Shown: positions 33,961 to 45,437 of the stretch, piece by piece
Layout: every line of letters starts with the position of its first letter
Position numbering within the stretch: the stretch's first letter is position 1
NCBI GenBank assembly: GCA_963682025.1
Contig: OY821517.1
Span: 234,337,966-234,401,965, forward strand
DNA length: 64,000 nucleotides
DNA from: Cordilura impudica
Taxonomy: Eukaryota; Arthropoda; Insecta; Diptera; Scathophagidae
Reading direction: 5' to 3'
The notes under the pieces: generated by a model
What the model was told of the DNA's origin: nothing
The model's input: only the letters and a program-made list of their open reading frames with translations
The model's database searches: none
Position numbers and translations under genes: made by a program

Positions 33961-34277
33961 AATCCGCAGATTAAATGTACCTACCTGCATTAGAACATAC
34001 ATAGCAATTAGCTATATTATGTATTCCAGGATTAGTCCATATCATTGGAGTGGTAAACAGCACACCACGGTGTTTATGGTTTTTCCACTCCAATAAACGA
34101 TTGTTGCAGTTTTTGCACACTGTTTTTGGAGCCCACGTTTTATCTGTTATTACACTCATATTAAAATAGCTTTTATAGGCATTTGAACAGTCCGAATTAA
34201 GTTTTCTTTGCATATTTTTTTTTACACACATATTGTCCACAAACGTAACAGAACTTATGTAAATGGCACTTCATCAT
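33961..34277 (-). pseudogene. Fragment of a repeated Cys-rich (FCYVCG) protein domain
   Basis: From the minus-strand ATG at 34277 (MMKCHLHKFCYVCGQYV) the frame shifts near 34225, at a T run, into an 89-codon frame. That frame reads SNAYKSYFNM, WAPKTVCKNCNNRLLEWKNH, FTTPMIWTNPGIHNIANCYVC. Four CxxC pairs (CYVC, CKNC, CYVC plus flanking Cys) suggest zinc binding. I recognise the pattern as a widespread, high-copy arthropod/cnidarian hypothetical protein family that is probably element-borne, but cannot name it. Truncated after CYVCSNAGRYI. Confidence 0.6.
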
Positions 34278-35071
34278 TCAAGCACTTAATTTCACACGTG
34301 ATTAACAATGGAATAAATTTTTGATGAATATAAAACAAAATCAAGTATTGCTTAGAATATTGATTTTAGATCAAAGTCAAATTGTTTATTTGTTTAATGA
34401 TTGCAAGGTTTTTTACCTTTATTTAAGCAATGTGTTGTTGAAGGATCACCAGTCATTTTAGTGGAAGATAATTCAGGAATAACGATTTCTATTTTGGAGA
34501 GTATTCGCTTTGGATCTCAATTATATTTTTAAGGCTATCTGAGAAAAGGAAGATTATATTGCTTTGCATTATTTATATTGCGTAGTTTGATTGTAATTGC
34601 AATTTATATGATACGATATTTTTTATTTTTTTGTATTGAAAATTTTTTATGGAATTTTTTTTTTTGCGTCTGGTGAAGAAACCTCACATGGAATTTTTTT
34701 CGTGTCTCTGAAATTGTTCGCTCTACATTTTTCTTGAATATATTATATCAAAAATGTACGCAGTTATGGTATAATTTTTGACATTTTGGAAATAAGGGCC
34801 TAAAAGGCCCACTTCCGTGGGAGCTGGAGGGTTAAAATGTTGTAAAAAAATATTCACCGCCCAATTTTATGGAACAAATGTCAATGTGGAATTTTAATCA
34901 GAGAACTGCTTAGTCATATATCTTAAATTCTGTGAACCAAACTTTTCTCGAAAAAAAAATTTTCAAGCCGCGATTCCGCGAAATTTCTGCCTCGGAGCCC
35001 TAAACGTTATATCACATATTTACATACTTACCAAGTAAGTATGCTTGCCCAAAACATCGTGTTGCACTGTG
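34278..35071. other. No gene seen
   Basis: AT-rich spacer between the direct repeats; a GC-richer patch near 34797-34835 contains an imperfect inverted AGGCCCACTTCCGTGGGAGC. Nothing codes. Confidence 0.5.
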
Positions 35072-35542
35072 TTATTAATTAAAATTCTAGCTTGGGATTA
35101 AGAAAATAATTCATTCTCATGAAAATAGTAAAGAAGTGTGAAGAGATCGAAAACATGTCAAAACAAGAGTGTTGAATTCGATTGGGCCGATAAGCTCCAA
35201 ATGAGTTTTACACACAATATTGTAACCAATGTTGGGTACGTGTGCCATGAATCACATTCGTTATTACCAGCAGGGACATTTTTGGCCATCGAAATATAAA
35301 AATATCAAGAATGATAGAATACAAGATTACGCCATCCCGCGGACAGTATTAAAATTATCTGCGCCTATTGGGCAAGTGACGTCATGCAAACTGTGTTCCT
35401 ATTGGCTAATAATTTTCAGCTGTCAAACTGTTATGTTTATGTGTATGTTTATACATATTGGGCAGCTGCCAAACTGTTATGTTTATGTGTATGTTTATAC
35501 ATAAACAATAACATTGTAACAATGGGATAATTTATTATTTTT
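35072..35542 (+). repeat. 471-bp direct repeat, right copy
   Basis: Partner of 33375-33845, differing at a handful of positions, for example CACGCAAACT versus CATGCAAACT around the shared TGACGTCA-like site. Confidence 0.9.
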
Positions 35543-36399
35543 CTCCTCAAATTGTTTGTTAGTAAAAAAAATTTTATTTTTATAAATTTGTTAATTTATT
35601 TATTTTACATTCACTAAATAGAAATGGTCTCACAATATTTGAACAAATTTTTGAAGGCCATTGTTCTGTACTTTAGAACTTTAGAATGCCAAATGTTTTT
35701 ATATTACGTTGTTATTTTATTCAAATTCCCTTTTCGTTTATTGAAAGTTTGGGCAATTTCGGCATTTGGTTACCTCATTCTAAAGTACATTCTACATCAA
35801 AAAAAAGTTTTTTCACTACTTCATTTGCTTCATGTCCTTTGCTTCCAACAAATGTTTTTTTCAAATATCCGCTGTTAAGCACCAATATTTTACCATGTAA
35901 ATATAAATATATTGCATCATGCTTTTTTAGAATTTCCATTAATATATTTGAGTTTTAAGTAAAACATATAATCATTTCAATAAAAACAGCCATGATAGTT
36001 TTTCGCACAATTTCTCACTTGTTTTTTTACTATTGCTTTGCTTGATTATCGTTTTTGGCCAAGTGCACGCTTCATGTTTACGTTTTTTCTGCTCTTTTGT
36101 TTTTCAGTTTTTCTTTGTTCTGCAACTTTTTAACACACTTCACTGAATGTTTTTGTTAATTTTAATTATTTTAATATTGTTTTTAATAAGATATAAAGCG
36201 AAGTTTGTAATTTATAACAAGAACTGGTTTAATATTTTTGTGAGAACTGTCAAAGTGATTTCAATTGGAGTGATTCAAACTATCACATAAAACATAAATT
36301 TTTCGCAAGATTTTATAAGTTTCACACATGAAACAGACTTGGTAACCCTTACGAGGGACATACTACATGATCTAACGGGAAAACGTTCTGGTAGCGTAA
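35543..36399. other. No recognised gene
   Basis: AT-rich. The minus strand near 35960-35600 has a short protein-like stretch (KKTFVGSKGH in a mixed frame), too decayed to assign. Plus-strand frames here are low-complexity. Confidence 0.4.
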
Positions 36400-36570
36400 T
36401 CTTCTATTCTATCATTCTTGTAAAAATACCATATTACACACAAAATAATAAAACGATCAACACTGTTTACATTGTACTACGAATGTTGTGATTTCAATAG
36501 CATAAGCTGCACAGTCAAGCTGCTATAATATCCCCTGTAACAGCCAAACCTTTTGGGGTTGTGAAATGAT
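36400..36570. repeat. Dispersed repeat fragment (end shared with 39.1 and 54.3 kb)
   Basis: ATTACACACAAAATAATAAA ACGATCAACACTG, CATTGTACTACGAATGTTGT and GTAACAGCCAAACCTTTTGG blocks recur at 39140-39290 and 54305-54455. In those two copies the left side instead matches the TGGCATGAATCACATTCG region of the 471-bp repeats (33547, 35246). Confidence 0.75.
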
Positions 36571-37611
36571 CGCAGCGATGTCCGAAGGATGTGCGAGGCA
36601 GTAGAAAAAGAAAACTCACAAAAATGCATCAACAACAAAGTTTGGCGCTAACAGTCTATGCAGACTACACCGAACAACAACGTTTGGTTCGTGGTCGTAG
36701 CAGCGACTATAATTATTTGTGTAGCTTATTATCGACATTGTCAGCAGCGACTATTAATTGCAATATGTCTGAAAAATGACTGCAAGTCTAACAAACAAAA
36801 ATTTTCACTTCAAGGCATCATTTAAAATATATGTAAAAAGTGCAATATGTAGGGGAACAGGTTGGGTTGTGGCCATAGTTAGGTTTTCGGCTTATAACTT
36901 TTCACCAAGTGCAAATTATACGGACAACTGGGTATCTATGGAAAGCTAGAGACCTTGGCTAACTGCTGGTGAAGGAACTAAATCAATTTCGTCAAATGGA
37001 AATTTTTTTTTTCTAAATTTTGTGAAGTGGCCATTTTTGGGGCAAATTTTTTTTAGTTGGGTTGTGGTCACCCTTGGAAAATCTGGTAAAAATAGGAAAA
37101 TATGAAGAAAAACCACTACGAATATAGAAAAACTTAAAGTTTATTTATTTTCAAAGCCTTCATTGGCATTATTATTGAGAAAAACTTAAAACTAAATAAA
37201 AATAATAATGATTAATAAATGGCATTATTCGTCTTCCGACTCACAATTTTCGCATTTGAAGCAGCTGGCTCGTGTGCCAGCACACTTCAAATGAACGGGC
37301 CGATCGCATCCAAATCAATTGATGGAGTTATTATTGCTTATATGCGTTATATTGCTTACTGGGTAGTTATTTTGACATCTACGACGATATTTCACCTTAA
37401 AAAAAAAGGGTGGAGGCAGGTCAGTTCAGCAATCCGCACTAACTGTACTGAGGCCACCAATCAGCAGAATGCTATTCTGCACTTCAGGCAAAGACCCTTT
37501 AGTAATTACCATTGCTTCCCGCAACCAGGCCGAAACTATTCGCGAAGGATTTTTCGCAGAATTCTGTAGGAGAATCTAAAAAGTGATCGGTGAAATATAG
37601 CATGCACCAGT
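36571..37611. other. No recognised gene
   Basis: Two modest plus-strand open frames (36591-36779 and 37219-37569) have no recognisable domains. Both lie in repeat-rich sequence and I do not call them genes. Confidence 0.4.
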
Positions 37612-37899
37612 TTAATTTATGATTATTTCCCGTGTTTTTTTTAGCATAGAACTAAACTGTGTTAGGAAAGCATCTGCTTTTAAGTTACATCTGACCGAGT
37701 GCTTATAAGATCTCAATGAGTTTGACAGTTTCCACCAGTCACTACTGCACTTTACTGTATTTAATTTGTCCAGAATTTTATTATACAAATCCAGTTTTTT
37801 ATTATTACATAGTTTTAGATATTTAGCCCGACATGTAAAATAAAGTGTTTCGTTTATGGTTGTGTGATTTTTTCTATATAATTTAAGACTATTTAACAT
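37612..37899 (-). pseudogene. LINE fragment (endonuclease-RT linker)
   Basis: 95 codons ending at the window position where a Gypsy integrase fragment starts on the other strand. KLCNNKKLDLYNKILDKLN and the SSDWWKLSNSLR motif resemble the Trp-containing linker before the RT of non-LTR elements. No catalytic block is present, so the clade is undetermined. Confidence 0.45.
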
Positions 37900-38973
37900 T
37901 TGCTAACGGAAACGCCTATGCAGTAACGATAGTATGTCACTTGACAAAATATCTTGTGGCTGTACCAATTAGTTACAAAATTGCGAGAACAATCGCAAAA
38001 GTCATACTTGAAAATTTCATTATCACCTACCGTCCCATGAAGACGTTCATTTCGGACATGGGTACTGAATACAAAAATTCTATATTATCGGCAATATGCA
38101 ATCTCCTCAAAATAAAAAAACTAACTTCAACAGCCTACCATCACCAAACGCTGGGAACAATCGAAAGAAGTCATAGAACATTCAATGAATAAGCATATAC
38201 TTAATGTCCCGTTATATAATTTATACGATTATGCCAAAGAGGCAAAATTTACATTTGAAATAGTACATAAGAGAGCTCAACTATTATTAGATAATAATCT
38301 AACCCATAAAAACAAAGTTTTTATTAAAACTCTTTCTTTCCTTATGCATACGAGTTTTGAATCTCTCCGCGACCGTGCGTAACTATGTCAATGTTAATCT
38401 TTTTTCAAAGCAAGTCTATCGACCAAGTTTCAGATCGATCGGATAAGGGGAAATCCCTTTTAAATCTCTCCGTGATTGTGCGTGACCATGGGCGACTGTG
38501 CGTGACAAAGTCAAAGTTAATCTTTTTCACAGCAAGTGTATGGACCGAGTTTCAGATCGATCGGATGAGGGGAAATGACATTTAGATCACTCCGTGAGTG
38601 TGCGTGACTATGCGTGACCTTCCAAAAATTAATCTGTAGTTACAACAAGACTATGGGCCAAGTTTCATATCAATTGGATAAGAGGGAATGGGGTTGCCCC
38701 ACAACAGACAAACAGACAGAGAGTATGAGTTAAAAGAAAGAGTTTATAAATAAATTAAGACAAAAACTAATTATGATAAGAATACCAGATTTTAACTTTA
38801 ACATCATAGGAGACTTCGTTTTACTTAGTAACGAAACATGTGATAAATTAGGGAACATATATATACGACCATTTAAAATTAATGAAATGCTATTAAGATA
38901 TAATGTTAAAATAATTGATATAAGAACAAATGAAGAAAAATTAGTTCATAGAAATAGGCTTAAAAAATATTAA
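37900..38973 (+). pseudogene. Ty3/Gypsy integrase remnant, split by a tandem repeat
   Basis: The first piece (about 37900-38340) reads GNAYAVTIVCHLTKYLVAVPIS, then ETFISDMG-type sequence (FISDMGTEYKNS, second Asp) and HHQTLGTIERSHRTFNE (Glu), resembling the blastopia/mdg3-type core. The first catalytic Asp position of the xDxxTKY motif is His here (CHLTKY). After 38182 the frame slips into a C-terminal piece (YAKEAKFTFEIVHKRAQLLL). A repeat block at 38346-38740 intervenes. The last piece (38773-38973) ends VHRNRLKKY, the chromodomain-proximal tail of such integrases. No RT or LTRs are seen. Confidence 0.78.
38346..38740. repeat. Imperfect ~103-122-bp tandem repeat inserted in the integrase remnant
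   Basis: Three units begin at ATCTCTCCGCGACCGTGCGT (38361), ATCTCTCCGTGATTGTGCGT (38464) and ATCACTCCGTGAGTGTGCGT (38586), each followed by AAGTTTCA(G/T)ATC and GGATAAG(G/A)GG. Confidence 0.85.
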
Positions 38974-39048
38974 TACTATTAGAATAATATTTGTATCATT
39001 AAGAGATTTGAAAAAAATTTTAGAATAACGATCATAGCATTGGAAACG

Positions 39049-39300
39049 TATGACCATTCTTCTGTAAAAGGCAAGTGTAGCATGAATCATATCCTTTATT
39101 ACCAACAAGAACATTTTTGACTATCGAAAAATAAAAGGATCATACTTATTACACACAAAATAATAAAACGATCAACACTGTTTTCATTGTACTACGAATG
39201 TTGTGGTTACAGTAGCATAAGCTAGATGTGCGCAATAAAGCTGCTATATATCCATTGTAACAGTTAACCCTTTAGGTGTTGTGCAATGATAGTTGTGTTT
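39049..39300. repeat. Dispersed repeat copy, also start of a tandem duplication
   Basis: Combines a left part like the 471-bp direct repeats with a right part like 36400-36570, as an internally deleted derivative would. The same sequence stands at 54212-54463 because this point is the start of a larger tandem duplication. Confidence 0.7.
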
Positions 39301-39435
39301 TACTTATAATTCTAGCAAAGATGTGTCCATTCTTACACTTTCCCACTTCATAAGAAATCGCTTTGTAAACATATTTAGGGTATTAATTAAGTTCGATTAT
39401 ATTGAATGAACACAATTTTCACAGTTTCGTATTGT

Positions 39436-40346
39436 TTAGGTAATCATTATATATCTCCGTATTGAGTAAGTTGTACTCAGCACGAGTAATAGGATATTTT
39501 CAATATATTCGAAACCATCCATATACTCTATTCTTTGTTTTGTTGTTTCTAGTCTGCATCTAGATATTCGAAGATTTTGTTGGTTCCTTGTATTAATAAA
39601 TGATTGGTTCTGAGTAAACTTAACAGTATGATAACCAATGTTGTTTAAACTTTTGAAGACATACATACATGAGCAGCTGATATTTATATAATCTGTGAAT
39701 AATTACAATGGATTTACAAATATTATTATATAAAGATAATGTTGAGTAAGAAGTTGGTAAAGTATATGTAGTTTTAAAGCTTTATTTACATACTTTGCAG
39801 TGATTTCAAAACATTCGTCATTTTATATCCGTAAGTTATTGCCATATAGTTCAAGTGAATTTGAATCAGAGCTTGATATACTAACATTTTAGTTCTAATA
39901 TTCAATATATTCTTAATTTTATACAAAATGCCAATAGCCGGTGCAATTTTAGCTTTGACTTCTAAAATATGCGTATCCCATGAAAGATTACTTTTCAAAG
40001 TTGCTATCAACAAATATATTGAAATTATTATTCAAAGCATTGACATGAGGTCTAAATTTGATTGATTTTATTAGCATTTAGATTTAACTTGTTCATATTT
40101 ATAGGGATAAAAGAGGCCAATATCATCAGCAAACATGTATAATCGACCAGTTAGGCTCAAGTTAGAAATATCATTTAGATATATCGAAAATAGCAATGCC
40201 CCAAGCAGCTCCCTTGTGGCACTCCACACCCAACATTTAGTATATCAATTTTGCTGTTTTTTATTTGTACAAATTTCAGCTCCTTTCCCAACACACCATA
40301 ATATCTTAACTTCTGTATCATTACATCGTAGTCAATCAAATCAAAC
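39436..40346 (-). pseudogene. CR1/L2-like LINE ORF2, C-terminal part (duplicate 1)
   Basis: Minus-strand frames give the post-RT region: LSWDTHILEVKAKIAPAIGI, LYKIKNILNIRTKMLVYQAL and HLNYMAITYGYK (about 40013-39800). A C-terminal 76-codon piece follows (39666-39436). At the upstream edge is the RT fragment with the GVPQGS box (about 40240-40175). BEL2 cuts it at 40346 within LDFTKAFD. The same sequence is duplicated at 54212-55508. Confidence 0.8.
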
Positions 40347-41030
40347 CGTAAATATCTAACCAAATGTCCTGTACAAATGGTCAGAATTTTACTTAAAACG
40401 TCGGTTGCCAATGTTATGGCAGTGTAGATGTGTTGTAAGGATAAAGTTAATGTGGATTCAACCCCGACACATAAATCGGTGCTGACACTAAGCTTTAGTC
40501 CTTTTATTTTTCCCTTCAAGCACTTGTAACTTGAAAGGTGATGGCCAGTAAATAAAACAATTAAATATGCTGTATTACTAGACTGATTCTTTATTTTGTT
40601 TGGGTTTTTATACCCAAAACAATAATCAAAAATGCTTAATACTAAATAGTGTAATTAATGTGTTTGTTATTGTATTTTGGTTAACAGTATAAAAAACGCT
40701 GAAAACAAAATAATAATAAATGTGTTTTGTTGTTGTGTATTGATACTTAAATTATTATAAATTAAAACAGTGTATAATGCTTACTAGTGTCGTTAGTCAT
40801 AAATAGTTAAATGATTTCACTGACGGATTGACCTATATTTTGTTTTATTCTGATTAAGCATTATTATGTTTGGTAACAATAAAATATGCGGAAGTAAATG
40901 TGGAGTAAAATAAATGTGACTTAATAATAATTACAAAATTATATGTGTCAAATAAAATATAAACAAACTGAATTTAAAATGTAGAATAACTAAAATAAAA
41001 ACGTATGGTAGACTTCTTTGAAACTGGACA
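40347..41030 (-). repeat. BEL2 3' LTR and adjoining polypurine tract
   Basis: 684 bp. Its last dinucleotide on the minus strand is CG where the other LTR has CA. The sequence TGGGGGAGAA (41031-41040, minus sense) is the polypurine tract. It is 26 bp shorter than the 5' LTR at the GTGTAT...AATGC position and differs at several single bases. Confidence 0.94.
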
Positions 41031-41096
41031 TTCTCCCCCACGTTGAACGGATGTTCAACAATTGATGTATTATAGTGATTGTTCCGTGGAGTGTAG

Positions 41097-42850
41097 TTAA
41101 AGGTCTACAGTGAATTGAAGAGGATGCTGGCGTGGCATTGGTATAGGTGTCATTTTTATTGTTTCAACTCCAACTGATCTTGCCTCGTTGTTGTTTGTAA
41201 TGGACATTGTGCGGGTCTGTTTGTTGCGTCGAGCCTGACAATTGAAAAAGAGGATTATCAATGTAGTTAGACTAAATAGCAGTGCTAGATATCCGATTGT
41301 GTAACTGTGCGTTTGATGGGAACTTAATTTGTTTGGAAGGTCAATAATTTTGTGTTGTTCCAATGATCTTTGTAGTATTTTCAAGTCATTTATGCCCTTT
41401 TTATATGCGTCTTCTAGACCCGTTGAATTCGAATGATTGTAACTTACAGGATGTTGGAAGCCTTCTTTTAGTGATAGTTCCGACATGTTGCCCAGACTGA
41501 AGTTTGACGATTTCAATGTGTGGGATATAATTTGTCTTCCGTTCATCATGATGAAATTGTGTTTGAGTATGCATTCTGGATCGAGTGTTAGTAACCCGGA
41601 GCCCTTCAGAAAAATAGGAATTATCTCCTTGTTACACACTGCTGTGGCCCTTGATGATGATGAAGTAGTATATATCCATTGATTGTTTCCATTTAATGGT
41701 ATCCATTGGAGCCTTGTTGTTGTTTTTTCCAAGCTGCAAGTTGGTGATGTTTTGTTGTTGAATAAATTTATTTCACAAGAGCATACTTCGGAATCATAAT
41801 TGTATCGAATTTGGAAGTTAGAGCACAAAAATTCGTCTTGTTTCATTGTGTAACAGGAATTCAGCTCTGACGTTGTAAGGACAATGTATTGTTGACGGGA
41901 TGCCATTGTGCCAAGGAACGTAGCACATGGCTTGATGATTATCATGGTGTTATTTATTAAGTTAGGTATAGGTATTAGGTGAAATATTTTGAACTGATCA
42001 CGGTCAATCAATGGTATGGTGATTTCGAAAACTACGTGTTGAGGAGTTAGTCCGCCTTTAACCTTCATTATTTTAAATAATTGCTACAAATCTGAAGATG
42101 GAAGAACTACAGAAGGAGGTGCATATAGTGTGATTTGGTTTACTTCATTTTGCAATTGTTCTGGAGTAAGTAGTAATGGATTGATTTTTCCATGATGTGT
42201 ATCCGTAAGAGTATCCAAGATTGAAGATTGTATTTTTTGTAGATTGTTCGCAATTAAAGTTAATTGTAAAACCCCAGAGGTGAATAGTTGATTAAAGTGT
42301 ATTTGAAGTAGTACTTGGTCGATGTCGTGCATTTGTGATGAGTAATATTTAATTTCCTGCTCTAATTCTTCAAATCTTGTTCTAGATGCAATTTGGGTCT
42401 GACGTATGATGTTAATTGTTGAATCAACGATTGTGGTTTGGTTTTTGAGTAACCTTAATAAATATCATTCGTTTTCCTTGACTTCAAGTATTGTATTGGA
42501 CATGTGGTTAGCATATTCAGCGTCCAATATGCCAAATAGTGAATGAGCAACGTTGCCGACTACATCTAATGCTCCTCTTTTAATTCGGAGCAATCGATTG
42601 TCCAGTTGCATATCATTTTCCATATGTTCAAAATGATTAATTATATTGCGACAGGATTTGTTAAGGGTCATCATGTTACAAAGAGTCCTTAATGACCTCG
42701 TTCCATTGGCTAGAATTGATGTTTCTGACTAGTATGTATCTAGATCATAGTATACCAATAGATTCCATTCAGTAGTTGAGATAGATGCTGTACCCACTTC
42801 TTCGAAATGAATTCCGAGTTTTGGTCCGAATTTTGTATTTTTGACTGGAG
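41097..42850 (-). pseudogene. env: BEL2 env (three in-frame stops)
   Basis: This is one continuous frame with pol. After integrase a hydrophobic segment (LWLTLLALIFLLPIISG) works as an internal signal peptide, followed by LGIHFEEVGTASISTTEWNLLVYYDL. Stops TAG (42729), TGA (42465) and TAG (42084) interrupt it. Between them: LLRIKRGALDVVGNVAHSLF, a basic cleavage motif plus fusion-peptide-like sequence, then coiled regions. The last 323-codon piece has VFEITIPLIDRDQFKIFHLIPIP, Cys-rich CSCEINLFNNKTSPTC, N-glycosylation sites and a C-terminal anchor (IGYLALLFSLTTLIILFF) with a basic tail. The layout matches the baculovirus-F-like env known in some BEL/Pao and errantivirus elements. Confidence 0.88.
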
Positions 42851-45437
42851 TTCCAGAAATTATTGGTAGTAGAAATATTAATGCGAGTAAAGTTAGCCAA
42901 AGATGATTTGTTTTCAATTTCTTTCTCTTAACCTCGGGTTCATCAAGTGACTCAGAAGTATTGGTTTCGTGGTCGTCATTACCAGGGACCGTAGCCAATT
43001 CTAAATTCGTATCAATGGGTAAACGGGCAAGTCGGTGTATTGCACGTTTGAAAATTCCTCTGGAGGTTTTTACATCAACGACTCGTGTGGAGTCATCTGA
43101 TCCTTGGTGTACGTTAATGATTCGACCCAATGGCCATTGCATTACTGGAACATTATCTTCTTTTATAATGACCATGTCTCCCGGTTTGAGGTTGACACAC
43201 TGTGTTTTCCATTTATGTATTTGCTGGATTTCATTCAAATATTCGTTGGACCATTGTTTCCAAAAACTCTGCTTTAAATTAGAAACTTGTTCCCAGCGTG
43301 ATGATAATGTTAGTTTTGGTGAATGTGCTCGGCTATCTATTTGTGAAGTTAGTGCTTCTCCAATTAGGAAATGTCCTGGTGTTAACGCTGTTAAATCGGT
43401 AGGATCACTTGACATTGGGGTTAATGGACGAGAATTTAGAATTGCTTCAATTTCTACGATAACTGTTTCGAGCTCTTCATATGTTAGTGATGCTGTACCG
43501 ACGCTACGAAGTAGTAGATGTTTTGCTGATTTTACAGCAGCTTCCCATAACCCTCCGAAATGTGGTGCTCTGGGGGGAATGAAGTGAAAATTTATTCCTT
43601 TAGAGCTGGATGCTGCAATTATTTCATCTTGACCTTTATCTGAATATACGGTCTGAATTAATTCGGATAATTGATTTTTGGTGCCGACAAAACTTGTAGC
43701 GTTGTCGGAGTATATGTTTTGACACCGACCTCGCCGACCAACGAATCGTTTTAGCGCACCGATGAATGCTTCTGTTGATAAATTGGTTACCAATTCGAGA
43801 TGTACAGCTTTCGTGGCGAAACAGCAAAAAACAGCTATGTAGGCCTTAGTTGGTCTTTTGCCTCTGATTTTGTAATGTATCCAGAATGGTCCGCAGTAAT
43901 CTACTCCTGCGTTGATGAAAGGTCGTGCTGGTGTAACTCGGTTTTGTGGTAGGTTGCCCATGATTTGTTGGCATAATTGTGGTCGGGATTTTTGTACAAT
44001 TGCTCTTGCCGTTATTTTGCCTTTTATTGGCCAAAATCGTTGTCTCATTATGTTCAGTAACGCCTGAGGTCCACAATGTTTATTTTCAATGTGTTTTGAT
44101 ATAAATAACAGTTTGGCAATTGGGTCGTTATATGGGAGCAGCATTGGGTGTTTTGCATCGCTCGACAATTCTGATGATTCCAAGCGCCCTCCAACTCGAA
44201 GAATACCCCTGTCATCGATAAATGGGGATAAACTGCTAATGAAGCTGTTTTTGTCGATTTGGTTATATTTCTTTAACTGTTTAATTTCTGGTGAAAAGTC
44301 GGCCAATTGAATCGTTTTCATAATTGCGAAAAGTGCTTCATTCAATTCGTCTGGTGTTAGCGCCTTATGTGATGTGCGTTGTTGGTTTAATAACCTTGTA
44401 TTGTTGATAAATCTGATGATATATCCCAGTATCCTTTGCAATTTGTCGAAGGAGTTTCTATGTGGGATTTTGTATATGAAATCATCAGCGGAAGTGACAG
44501 CTGCTGCGAGTAAAGTTGTCTTCTTTTTCTCAATGTCATTGGTAATTAAGTGTTTTTGTGAAAATGTAGGTGGCCAAATTTCTTGTCGACCATGCAGAAA
44601 TAATGGTCCATACAGCCATAAGTTACATCCAGATAGTTGAAGTGCTGTTAAACCTCTGGACAGTACATCAGCTGGATTGTCGTTTGATCGGACGTGGCGC
44701 CACTGTTCGGGCAACGTCCGTGTTTGAATTTTCGAGATTCGATTAGCTACAAACGTATGGTATGCAGTAGATTGAGCGTTTAACCAATTTAATACTATTT
44801 CGGAATCAGTCCACAAGAATAAAGGTTGGTCTTTAATCTGGAGATCCGTTTTGATTCTGTGTGCAGGTTGGGCTGCCATAACTGCGGCACGTAGTTCTAA
44901 GCGAGGTAACGTTTGTTGTTTCAATGGAGCAACCCGTGTCTTGCCACAAAGTAGTTGTACAATCACTCTTCCATCTTTAAGAGTTGCTCGGATGTAGGCA
45001 ACTGCACCAAAAGCCTTTTCGGATGCATCTGAGAATATATGGAGCTCGGTTTTTGTTGGGATTTCACCCTTAAAAATGTGTCGAGGGATTTTGAAGTTGT
45101 TTAAGTTTTCTAAATCATTTCTGAATTTTGTCCATATAGCGTGAAGGTCATCAGGTAGCGGCTCATCCCAGTCTAATTTGTATTGCCATAGGAGATGAAT
45201 AAACATTTTTGCCTTTACAATTACAGGTGCTAATAGTCCAAGAGGGTCGAACAATTTTGCGAGATCGGACGTTGCTGTACGTTTTGAAATTGTCTGCATA
45301 TGATTCAGTTTTACCTTGATGCAAAACTGGTCCGTCGTAGGCAGCCATAACAATCCCAATGTTTTCACTGTATTCGTGTTGTCATTGTTGAAATCTAAAT
45401 TTACCTCCTGGTCGCCACTTTTTAAGTATGAAGCCAT
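42729..45437 (-). pseudogene. pol: BEL2 pol: RNase H, integrase, start of env
   Basis: 902 codons. The first about 120 residues are the RT C-terminal region (KRTATSDLAKLFDPLGLLAPV). RNase H: LHIFSDASEKAFGA (Asp about 137), LPRLELRAAV (Glu about 181), LWTDSEIVLNWL (Asp about 211). Integrase: HIENKHCGPQALL zinc His ligands (about 449-454) but the CxxC pair present in BEL1 and BEL3 is missing because a few codons are deleted at VQKSRPQLC (about 481-489). Catalytic VDYCGPFW (Asp 513), IYSDNATSF (Asp 578) and GGLWEAAVKSAK (Glu 632) remain. Residues 846-861 are the hydrophobic leader of env, so the frame is a pol-env fusion. It overlaps the upstream frame by 56 bp through a frameshift in RT. Confidence 0.92.

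Noticed and set aside
37219..37569. 116-codon plus-strand frame
   Set aside because: No domain or composition signal; sits in decayed repeat sequence.
39255..39285. TTAACCCTTTAGG, resembling a piggyBac TTAA end
   Set aside because: No second TTAA-bounded inverted end was found and the sister copy at 36.5 kb lacks the TTAA.
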